This document shows positions 1 to 5,249 of a DNA stretch of 5,249 bases, piece by piece. How positions within the stretch are numbered: position 1 is the stretch's first letter; every line of letters starts with the position of its first letter. The position numbers and the translations under genes were made by a program. Source of the DNA: Candidatus Omnitrophota bacterium (GTDB lineage: Bacteria > Omnitrophota > Gorgyraeia > JACOVV01); contig JACOVV010000236.1 in assembly GCA_016177145.1 (NCBI GenBank), positions 1-5,249 on the forward strand, read 5' to 3'. The notes beneath the pieces are model-generated. The model was not told where the DNA came from and did no database searches. It worked only from the letters and a program-made list of their open reading frames with translations.

Positions 1-2
1 AG

Positions 3-764
3 TTTTTAAAAGAAATTCCTCACCACCTCATTGACATTGTGGAGCCGACCGAAGTCTTTGACGCGGTTCGCTACAGAACCGTGGCGATTGAGGCGATAGA
101 TGAAATTCTCTCGCGAGGCAGCCGTCCCCTTGTCGTCGGCGGGAGCGGTCTCTATATTAAGGTATTATTAGAGGGGATTTTTGACGGCCCTTCAGCCGAT
201 CCTCTTTTGCGGGAACGGCTTTATCAGGAAGCGGCGGCGTCCGGCCCGAGAGCGTTACACCAGCGTTTGCAGGAAGTGGATCCTGAAAGCGCGGCCGTGA
301 TTCATGCCAACGATGCGCGTAAAATGATCCGCGCCTTGGAGGTTTATTATCAAAGCGGCGAACCCATTTCTCATCTGAAACCAGCGCGGGAATCACTTGA
401 ACAGAGGTTTCAGATCCGCGTGGTTGGATTAAATCGTCCGCGCGCGGTTTTGTACCAGCGGATCGACGAACGGGTAGACCAGATGTTTTCTCAAGGACTG
501 CTGGAGGAGTGCCGCCGCTTGATGGATTTACCGTTGAGTCAAACAGCGAGACAGGCGCTGGGTTATAAAGAAGTCTTTCGTCATTTGCGCGGCGAGATTT
601 CCCTGGAGGAAGCGATTCGTCTAGTCAAACAAAACACGCGCCGTTACGCCAAACGCCAGCTGACGTGGTTCCGGCGCGAACCCAGCGCGGAGTGGATTGA
701 AATCAGCCAAGAAGATTCCGTCAAGAAAATCGCGGAGGAGGTTATTCGAAGATTCGCCCTCTAA
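3..764 (+). CDS. miaA: tRNA dimethylallyltransferase MiaA, 5'-truncated by window edge
   Basis: MiaA transfers the dimethylallyl group of DMAPP to N6 of adenosine 37 in tRNAs reading UNN codons, in the cytoplasm. The frame is open from the first bases. Codons 3-38 read [12 protein letters not shown] and run straight into VEPTEVFDA, the conserved HHLIDIV stretch, so the GTG at 39 is an internal valine and not the start. About 60 N-terminal residues, including the P-loop, lie outside the window. Visible family signatures are GGSGLYIK (138-161), the D-x-RK-x-x-RALEV stretch (about 312-342), the QALGYKE stretch (about 550-573) and the C-terminal [13 protein letters not shown] (about 636-674). The 3' end overlaps the probable start region of hflX, and miaA next to hflX is a known bacterial gene order (often with hfq between them; none here). 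The assignment is secure; only the missing 5' end limits it. Confidence 0.96.
   Translation, partial: FLKEIPHHLIDIVEPTEVFDAVRYRTVAIEAIDEILSRGSRPLVVGGSGLYIKVLLEGIFDGPSADPLLRERLYQEAAASGPRALHQRLQEVDPESAAVIHANDARKMIRALEVYYQSGEPISHLKPARESLEQRFQIRVVGLNRPRAVLYQRIDERVDQMFSQGLLEECRRLMDLPLSQTARQALGYKEVFRHLRGEISLEEAIRLVKQNTRRYAKRQLTWFRREPSAEWIEISQEDSVKKIAEEVIRRFAL
734..742 (+). promoter_or_regulatory. Strong Shine-Dalgarno, probably for hflX
   Basis: The bases GGAGGAGGT contain a full AGGAGGT match to the 16S rRNA anti-Shine-Dalgarno. They lie inside the last codons of miaA, 9 bases before the ATT at 752, which is in frame with hflX. No ATG, GTG or TTG at a usable distance is in frame with hflX, so this site is the main support for the ATT start. 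It also encodes Glu-Glu-Val of MiaA, so the match could be incidental. Confidence 0.5.
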
Positions 765-2023
765 TTCTAGCTCCCGGCCGTGAAAGGACCATTCCTGTCA
801 CGGTTCAATTTCGATCGGAAACGGATTGGCGCTTGGAAGACGCCCAGCGGGAATTCCACGAGTTAATTCACGCCACCGATTGCGCCAGTATTTCCGGCGT
901 TGTCTGCAGGATTCATCGCCCCAGCGTTACTTTTTTAATTGGGAAGGGAAAGGTGGAGGAGATCGCTCGGCGGGCGGAAGAAGAAAAAGCGGATGTGGTT
1001 GTTTTCAATCAATCTCTTTCTCCAGCCCAACAGAGAAATATCGAAGAAATTGTCGGGATTAAAACCATTGACCGGACGCAACTCATTCTTGATATTTTCG
1101 CTAAACGGGCGCAGAGCCGCGAGGGAAAACTGCAGGTGGAACTGGCCCAGCTTCAGTACCTTTTGCCGCGGCTGATGGGACAAGGAATTATTCTCTCACG
1201 GCTGGGGGGAGGAATCGGGACCCGGGGGCCTGGAGAGCAGAAGCTGGAAATGGACCGTCGTCGTATCCGCAACCGCATTAACCGAATCCAAAAGGAACTC
1301 AAGGAGGTTGAAGCGAGGCGCTTAGCCACTCAGCAGAAACGGCAGAGATATGATATACCGACCGTCGTCTTGATCGGATACACCAATGCCGGTAAATCAA
1401 CCCTGATGAACTCTCTCACCCAAGCGGGTGTGTTGGCTAAGGACCAGATGTTCAGCACTCTGGATCCGGTCTCACGGCGGCTAATTTTGCCCAACCACCA
1501 GCCGGTGGTGCTCGTCGATACCGTTGGCTTCATTCACGATCTCCCTCATCACCTCATTGAGGCTTTTAAGGCGACGCTGGAGGGGGTGCGGCGCGCCGAT
1601 GTTTTATTGCACGTGCTGGATATCAGCCACCCGCTGGCAAGAGAGCATCATGAGGCCGTCTATGAAGTTTTAAAACAGATTGAGTCTAGCGAAAAAAATG
1701 TCATCACGCTCCTCAATAAAATCGATTTGGTAGACGGCCGAGACCGGATCGACCAATTTCAAAAAGAATTCATTGGTTCTATTCCTATCTCAGCCAAGAC
1801 GGGTGAAGGGGCGGAATTGCTTTTGCAGATGCTGGCGCACCACTTGTCGGAGCATATGGTCCTGCTAAAATGCATGATTCCAACGTCGCATATGCGTTTC
1901 ATCTCAAAAGTCTATGAAGAGGGGCAGGTGTTCTACCGTGAAGATGGCCTGGATGGTATCTGGCTGGAAGCAAGAGTGCCGGCGCATCTGGCGAACCAAA
2001 TAAAAGTGTTTGCAACTGAATGA
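752..2023 (+). CDS. hflX: GTPase HflX, ribosome-splitting factor (probable ATT start)
   Basis: HflX is a cytoplasmic GTPase of the Obg-HflX group. It binds the 50S subunit and splits stalled or heat-damaged 70S ribosomes. Numbered from 752, the protein shows the N-terminal domain with [17 protein letters not shown] and [14 protein letters not shown], then [11 protein letters not shown] (152-162), G1 GYTNAGKST (209-217), TLDP, G3 DTVGF (256-260), G4 NKID (322-325) and G5 SAKTG (347-351). The first ordinary start is TTG at 833 (396 aa, weak ribosome site). That choice removes the [14 protein letters not shown] first strand and the [10 protein letters not shown] helix start that HflX proteins normally have. 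The frame is open back to 701 with no ATG, GTG or TTG, so I place the start at ATT 752. This gives 423 aa, close to the roughly 426 aa of E. coli HflX, and a 13-base overlap with miaA. The gene identity is secure; the start is inferred. Confidence 0.95.
   Translation: MRPLILAPGRERTIPVTVQFRSETDWRLEDAQREFHELIHATDCASISGVVCRIHRPSVTFLIGKGKVEEIARRAEEEKADVVVFNQSLSPAQQRNIEEIVGIKTIDRTQLILDIFAKRAQSREGKLQVELAQLQYLLPRLMGQGIILSRLGGGIGTRGPGEQKLEMDRRRIRNRINRIQKELKEVEARRLATQQKRQRYDIPTVVLIGYTNAGKSTLMNSLTQAGVLAKDQMFSTLDPVSRRLILPNHQPVVLVDTVGFIHDLPHHLIEAFKATLEGVRRADVLLHVLDISHPLAREHHEAVYEVLKQIESSEKNVITLLNKIDLVDGRDRIDQFQKEFIGSIPISAKTGEGAELLLQMLAHHLSEHMVLLKCMIPTSHMRFISKVYEEGQVFYREDGLDGIWLEARVPAHLANQIKVFATE
778..803 (+). 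other. Imperfect hairpin at the miaA/hflX junction
   Basis: CCGTGA (778-783) pairs with TCACGG (798-803). After one A/G mismatch, AGGA (785-788) pairs with TCCT (793-796), leaving the four-base loop CCAT. The stem is 10 base pairs in all and begins 13 bases after the miaA stop. No run of T follows, so it does not look like an intrinsic terminator. With the ATT start it lies in the hflX coding sequence just downstream of initiation; with the TTG 833 start it would lie in the leader. A function is not shown. Confidence 0.45.
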
Positions 2024-2037
2024 AGGTATGTTATATT
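2010..2037 (+). promoter_or_regulatory. Possible sigma-70-type promoter before the desaturase
   Basis: TTGCAA (2010-2015, 4 of 6 consensus bases) is followed after 16 bases by TATATT (2032-2037, 5 of 6). The -35 box sits in the last codons of hflX and the -10 box in the 39-base gap. Transcription would start near 2044, giving a leader of about 20 bases that holds the ribosome site of the next gene. AT-rich gaps yield such matches by chance, so this is tentative; read-through from hflX is equally possible. Confidence 0.35.
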
Positions 2038-2062
2038 AATGGTTTGAGGGGGATAAATCAAA

Positions 2063-2800
2063 ATGAATGAAATCGTAAGAGCGTTACTTTTCGCGTTGAT
2101 CACAGCCCACATAACCACCATGTGCGTCACGATTTATCTCCATCGGACCATGGCGCACAGGGCCCTCAAGCTCCATCCTTTTATCTCCTTTCTGATGCGG
2201 TTCTGGCTCTGGCTGGGGACCGGAATGGTGACTAAAGAGTGGATGGCCTGCCACCGCAAACACCACAGTTTCGTGGACGCGGAAGGGGACCCGCACAGCC
2301 CCCGGCTGGTCGGTCTGGCAACCGTTGTCTTTAAAGGGGTTTTCCTTTATACGGAAGCGGTCAAGGACAAGGAAATGGTCGAAAAGTACGGCAAAGGGGC
2401 TCCGGATGACTGGTTTGAGCGGAATGTTTTTTCCAAACGCCGTAGATTGGGAGTTTTATCCACTTTAGCGATAGACCTGCTTCTTTTCTCATTTCCCGTC
2501 GGGCTGGTTGTTTGGGGAATCCAGATGGTCTGGATTCCGTTCTGGGCGGCCGGTGTTGTGAACGGCGTCGGCCACGCCTGGGGATACCGGAACTTTGACA
2601 GCAAGGATACAAGCCATAATTTTTCGCCGTTCGGCATTCTGCTGGCGGGCGAAGAACTTCACAATAACCACCACGCCGACATCACCTCCGCTCGTTTCTC
2701 AAGGAAATGGTGGGAAGTGGATTTCGGCTGGTTGTACATTCAATCTTTAAGTTTGCTGGGTCTGGCAAAAATTGAACCAGCCAAAGTCTCGCTCTACTAA
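2063..2800 (+). CDS. Membrane fatty acid desaturase (acyl-CoA/acyl-lipid desaturase family)
   Basis: This is a di-iron integral membrane desaturase that should introduce a cis double bond into a fatty acyl chain at the cytoplasmic membrane; a delta-9 position is likely from family resemblance but not proven. The three histidine boxes are HRTMAH (27-32), HRKHH (64-68) and HNNHH (200-204). The extra conserved histidine is in NGVGHAWGYRNF (His171). Hydrophobic segments lie at about 6-26, 40-57, 132-153 and 155-170. The C-terminal WWEVDFGWLYIQ-LGLAK pattern fits the bacterial acyl-CoA desaturase subgroup. At 245 aa it is short for the family, with only one hydrophobic segment before box 1, but an in-frame stop at 2054 excludes a longer N-terminus. 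The ATG at 2063 has a good ribosome site (GAGGGGG, 2046-2052). No fused cytochrome b5 or rubredoxin electron donor is present. All metal-ligand boxes are intact, so it is probably active. Confidence 0.93.
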   Translation: MNEIVRALLFALITAHITTMCVTIYLHRTMAHRALKLHPFISFLMRFWLWLGTGMVTKEWMACHRKHHSFVDAEGDPHSPRLVGLATVVFKGVFLYTEAVKDKEMVEKYGKGAPDDWFERNVFSKRRRLGVLSTLAIDLLLFSFPVGLVVWGIQMVWIPFWAAGVVNGVGHAWGYRNFDSKDTSHNFSPFGILLAGEELHNNHHADITSARFSRKWWEVDFGWLYIQSLSLLGLAKIEPAKVSLY

Positions 2801-3767
2801 TTCGTCTGCTGCTGTTATTGACTCCTACGTCCAGAGCGGCTTTATCACCATCGAAGAAGGCCTCACTGTCGGAGAGGTATTTGACCGTCTCCGCACCCTC
2901 AAGATAGAGCCGCAGATTTTTTATCTTTACGTCGTCGATGGAGAAGGCATTCTAAAAGGGGTTCTTCCTGTCCGGCGCCTGCTGGCTTCGCTTCCCCAGA
3001 CATCCATTCAAGAGATCATGATTCGGCAGGTTTGCGCGCTGAAACTGGGCATGACGGTCGCCGACGCCCTCGATTTTTTCGTCACCTATCGTTTTCTGGC
3101 CCTGCCGGTGGTCAATGAACAAGGAAAATTAGCCGGCGTGGTCAACGTGGACCAGTTCGCCGATCCGTTAACGGAAATTTCGCAAGGGAGAGTCTCCAGC
3201 GACATCTTCAGCGTCCTCGGTCTTAAGATGGATGAGGCGCGGATTTCAGGGTTGGCTCATAACTTAAGAATGCGCCTTCCCTGGCTGATGGTCAACGTCG
3301 TTGGAGGACTGGGGTGCGCCTGGATCGCCGGCGTCTTCAGCTGGACGCTTCAGCGGTCGCTCACGGCCGCTTTCTTCATCCCGATTGTCCTTGTGTTGGG
3401 AGAAAGCATCGGAGTACAGACGACCGCCATCGCCGTCAGGCGGTTTCATCTGCAAACGATTTCCGCCGGCGGTATCGTCTCTTTATTGATGAAGGAAATT
3501 GTTCATTCCTTGATTTTTGGGATTCTCATCGGCTGTGTGGTAGGGGTGATTGCCTTTTTCTGGCAGCAAGACCCCCGGTTAGCGGCGGCTCTTGCTCTCA
3601 GTATTACCTTAAGCATGGGAGCGGCCGGATTTTTAGGGACCGTTTTGCCGGCCATTTTTAGCGCGACCCGTATTGACCCCGCCATCGCCTCAGGGCCGTT
3701 GGTGTTGGCGATCTCGGATAACCTGACCATGTTGCTCTACTTTCTCTCGATTCGGTTATTGATATGA
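2772..3767 (+). CDS. MgtE-like divalent cation transporter lacking the N domain
   Basis: This is an inner-membrane protein of the MgtE/SLC41 family, most likely a Mg2+ (or other divalent cation) channel or transporter. Residues about 17-135 form a CBS pair (YLYVVDGEGILKGV and FLALPVVNEQGKLAGVVNVD are the typical strands), which in MgtE senses Mg2+. About five membrane segments follow from 170 (RLPWL at 168-172) to the C-terminus. The end contains DPAIASGP (302-309) and Asp316, which by context matches the pore aspartate (Asp432 in Thermus thermophilus MgtE). Two oddities stand out. The roughly 130-residue MgtE_N superhelix is absent, giving 331 aa against about 450. The TM2 motif GGNxGxQ reads GESIGVQ (210-216). 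The only usable start is TTG 2772, inside the desaturase end (29-base overlap, no strong ribosome site); the frame is closed at 2748. Translational coupling is likely. Family is sure, substrate inferred, and I assign no gene name because of the missing domain. Confidence 0.88.
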   Translation: MNQPKSRSTNSSAAVIDSYVQSGFITIEEGLTVGEVFDRLRTLKIEPQIFYLYVVDGEGILKGVLPVRRLLASLPQTSIQEIMIRQVCALKLGMTVADALDFFVTYRFLALPVVNEQGKLAGVVNVDQFADPLTEISQGRVSSDIFSVLGLKMDEARISGLAHNLRMRLPWLMVNVVGGLGCAWIAGVFSWTLQRSLTAAFFIPIVLVLGESIGVQTTAIAVRRFHLQTISAGGIVSLLMKEIVHSLIFGILIGCVVGVIAFFWQQDPRLAAALALSITLSMGAAGFLGTVLPAIFSATRIDPAIASGPLVLAISDNLTMLLYFLSIRLLI

Positions 3768-4543
3768 AACTCTCTATCATCATTCCCTGCTACAACGAGG
3801 AAGGGAATATCCAGCAGTGCCTCCGCAGAATTCCTGAACTTGGCATCGAGTGTGAGTATGTGGTTGTTGATGACGGTTCCCAAGATCAGACCCGCCGGAA
3901 GGTCTTAGAGGCCATGAAAGAAAACCCCAGAGTTCGCCTGGCGGCGTTCGACCGCAATCAGGGGAAAGCCAAAGCGGTGAAGAGCGGGATTGAGCAGGCG
4001 AGAGGAGAGATTGTGATGATTCTGGACGCTGACATGACGGTCCGGCCCGAGGATATCCCTGTTTTTCTTGACGCTGCCCTTCAAAAGAAGAACGCTCTGG
4101 TTATGGGAACGCGGTTTGTTTATCCCTTCGATAAAAAAGCAATGCGATGGATCAATCGTATTTCTAATCGGATCACGGCCTGGCTTTTTTCAAAATTCCT
4201 CAAGACCAAAATCACCGATACTCTTTGCGGCACCAAAGTTCTTTGGCGGGAGAAGGCGCTCCAGATGCCTCTGGGGAGAGACCGCTGGGGGGATTTTGAT
4301 TTCCTGGTGGGGGCCGGCTGGCTGGGACTTGAAATTATCGAGGTCCCCATCCGCTATCAACCCCGATTGAACGGGAAATCTTCGATGAAGGCATTCCCCG
4401 ATGGATTTGTCCTTTTTAAAAATTGTCTTCGCGCTGGTTATCTTTTGAACCATCCTCCTCAATTTTCACCATCGGCCGATTCTTCCAAACCGCAGGAAAT
4501 CCTCAAGCATGAAGAACTCTTCGAGCCAGCCGCGAAAGAGTGA
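3764..4543 (+). CDS. Family 2 glycosyltransferase, polyprenyl-phosphate sugar synthase type
   Basis: This is a GT-A fold, inverting glycosyltransferase that probably moves a sugar from a nucleotide donor to polyprenyl phosphate on the cytoplasmic face of the membrane, as DPM1-like enzymes do. It shows the N-terminal strand KLSIIIPCYNEE, DDGS (36-39) for nucleotide binding, RNQGKAKAVKSGI, DAD (88-90) as the metal-binding motif, MGTRF (114-118), TDTLCGTK (151-158), GDFDF (176-180) and RLNGKSSM (201-208), the last typical of polyprenyl-phosphate mannosyl/glucosyl synthases. There are no C-terminal membrane helices. The last 30 residues are polar and look disordered, and their DNA overlaps the next gene. 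The ATG overlaps the stop of the MgtE-like gene (ATGA), suggesting coupled translation. Length (259 aa) is normal for soluble DPM1-like proteins. The sugar cannot be read from the sequence; the link with the following GT-C gene supports a lipid-linked sugar product. Confidence 0.92.
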   Translation: MKLSIIIPCYNEEGNIQQCLRRIPELGIECEYVVVDDGSQDQTRRKVLEAMKENPRVRLAAFDRNQGKAKAVKSGIEQARGEIVMILDADMTVRPEDIPVFLDAALQKKNALVMGTRFVYPFDKKAMRWINRISNRITAWLFSKFLKTKITDTLCGTKVLWREKALQMPLGRDRWGDFDFLVGAGWLGLEIIEVPIRYQPRLNGKSSMKAFPDGFVLFKNCLRAGYLLNHPPQFSPSADSSKPQEILKHEELFEPAAKE

Positions 4544-5249
4544 TCTCTGGTTTCCTCTATTACTGGGGTTGATCGGCTATGGAATTTCCCTGTGGCATCC
4601 TTTCTTATGGGATGACGAAGTCACTGTTCTCGGCAATACTCTGATCCGCGACTTTGGAAACCTCCCTGTTGTTTTTACCTCCGGTTATCATGCCGGCGGC
4701 GGAGATCTGACGAATCTCTATCGCCCGCTGGCGGTGATGTCCTTTATGGCGGACGACGCCATTTGGGGGTTAACCCCTTTTGGATTTCACCTTACCAATC
4801 TCATTTTTCATTTGTTGAACGTCAGCTTGCTTTACGTCATCCTTCGGCGGATTTTTGATTCGCGTTTTCTCGTTTTCGGAGTGACGGCTCTTTTTGCCGC
4901 CCATCCGATCAACAGCGAAGTAGTCAATTATGTCTCCCATCGTCCGGAGTTATTGATGGGTTTCTTCCTGCTGACCGGTTTTCATCAGTATCTTGTTTTT
5001 CGACAAGAGGGGAGCCGGTTCTCTTTTGGGTTATCGCTCGTTTTCTTCATCGCGGCATTGCTTTCCAAAGAGATGGGGATTCTGCTTCCATTTTTTCTGT
5101 TCCTCTACGAGGACAGGGCACGGCCCTTCGACCAGGCTCAGGGCAAGCGCGCCGTGCCCCTACAGGAACATAAGAGACTATTTCGTTTCGTGGTTCCTTT
5201 TCTATTGATTAGCATACTTTATCTTATTTTGAGGGCGACTGCCTTAAAT
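4509..5249 (+). CDS. GT-C-type membrane glycosyltransferase, TMTC-like, 3' end outside window
   Basis: The frame stays open to the window end (247 codons, no stop). After a short positive N-terminus and a first hydrophobic segment (about 13-28) comes WDDE (34-37), the acidic pair placed in the first outward loop as in GT-C enzymes. Then come YRPL (71-74), WGLTPFGFHLTNLIFHLLN (about 88-106), HPINSEVVNYVSHRPELL (132-149) and LLSKEMGILLP (184-194), separated by hydrophobic helices. This series matches the bacterial TMTC/DUF1736-like proteins, which usually carry C-terminal TPR repeats; that part would lie beyond the window. The likely role is transfer of a sugar from a polyprenyl-phosphate donor to a protein or glycan outside the cytoplasmic membrane. 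The ATG lies inside the GT2 gene (35-base overlap) with AGGA at 4494-4497 as a modest ribosome site. Residues about 203-219 are encoded by a palindromic repeat and look foreign to the family. Family assignment is good, substrate unknown. Confidence 0.85.
   Translation, partial: MKNSSSQPRKSDLWFPLLLGLIGYGISLWHPFLWDDEVTVLGNTLIRDFGNLPVVFTSGYHAGGGDLTNLYRPLAVMSFMADDAIWGLTPFGFHLTNLIFHLLNVSLLYVILRRIFDSRFLVFGVTALFAAHPINSEVVNYVSHRPELLMGFFLLTGFHQYLVFRQEGSRFSFGLSLVFFIAALLSKEMGILLPFFLFLYEDRARPFDQAQGKRAVPLQEHKRLFRFVVPFLLISILYLILRATALN
5116..5159 (+). repeat. Composite palindromic (REP-like) repeat inside the GT-C gene
   Basis: Perfect 9-base inverted arms GGGCACGGC (5116-5124) and GCCGTGCCC (5151-5159) enclose a second, imperfect palindrome, CCCTTCGAC-x-AGGCTCAGGG type, at 5124-5143. 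The right side continues as CCTACAGG. Both parts resemble short dispersed palindromes I recall from many environmental bacterial genomes, though I could not check this. The segment reads through in frame as RARPFDQAQGKRAVPLQ, a polar loop between two membrane helices. Only one copy is in the window, so its repeat status in this genome is inferred from structure and recall. Confidence 0.55.

Noticed and set aside
39..41. GTG as the start of miaA
   Set aside because: The frame is open upstream to the window edge and encodes the conserved HHLIDI stretch of MiaA, so this is an internal valine.
765..832. A 68-base intergenic gap with a terminator between miaA and hflX
   Set aside because: The stretch translates in frame into an HflX-like N-terminus and the hairpin has no T-run, so it is more likely coding.
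935..1183. Open frames on both strands within hflX and similar ones elsewhere (for example 2347-2637 minus, 3314-3661 plus, 4190-4462 minus)
   Set aside because: They lie wholly inside genes with strong family motifs, have no recognisable domains and no sensible ribosome sites; they are shadows.
19..1560. Near-identical short stretch CTCAxCACCTCATTGA at about 20-35 and 1544-1559
   Set aside because: Both encode His-His-Leu-Ile in conserved motifs of MiaA and HflX; similar codon choice explains it, so no repeat is called.
5113..5166. ACAGG direct repeats as a target-site duplication
   Set aside because: They are only 5 bases, the left copy overlaps the inverted arm, and an insertion of that size would not keep the reading frame.
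4993..5208. A 71-codon plus-strand open frame near the right edge
   Set aside because: It overlaps the GT-C frame, which carries clear family motifs across the same region and stays open to the end; this frame has none.

Overview
The window is a tightly packed, single-strand (+) block of six genes from a bacterium. Gene density is very high. The only clear gap between genes is 39 bases, and four of the five junctions overlap if the hflX start proposed here is right. No rRNA, tRNA, CRISPR array or transposase gene is visible, and I see no convincing minus-strand gene. The organism is a bacterium of moderate GC. The MgtE-type transporter, polyprenyl-sugar type glycosyltransferases and HflX do not settle the lineage. 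The miaA-hflX pair without an hfq between them, together with a short palindromic repeat of a type I associate with environmental or candidate-phylum genomes, hints at an uncultured lineage. That is a guess and not a placement.

Layout. Positions 3-764 hold the C-terminal four fifths of miaA (tRNA A37 dimethylallyltransferase), cut by the window start. hflX (ribosome-splitting GTPase) follows and ends at 2023. Its reading frame stays open and family-like upstream of the first conventional start (TTG at 833), back to an ATT at 752 preceded by a near-perfect Shine-Dalgarno. After a 39-base gap with a possible promoter comes a short membrane fatty-acid desaturase (2063-2800). A CBS-pair MgtE-like divalent cation transporter without the usual N-terminal domain (2772-3767) starts inside the desaturase end. 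A family 2 glycosyltransferase of the dolichyl/polyprenyl-phosphate sugar synthase type (3764-4543) overlaps it by ATGA. Last is the N-terminal 247 codons of a multi-membrane-span GT-C/TMTC-like protein (4509-5249), which runs off the right edge.

How the genes fit together. miaA and hflX form a translation/ribosome-quality pair. The four downstream genes all concern the membrane: lipid desaturation, metal ion transport, and a plausible two-step glycosylation pair. In that pair, GT2 would make a lipid-phosphate sugar and the GT-C enzyme would use it on the outer face of the membrane. Shared transcription is inferred from spacing only.

Most notable points: the probable ATT start of hflX; a composite palindromic repeat lying in frame within the GT-C coding sequence (about 5116-5159); the MgtE variant without its N domain and with a changed GGN motif; and the GT2/GT-C overlap. 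I do not see a wholly new multi-gene system in this window.
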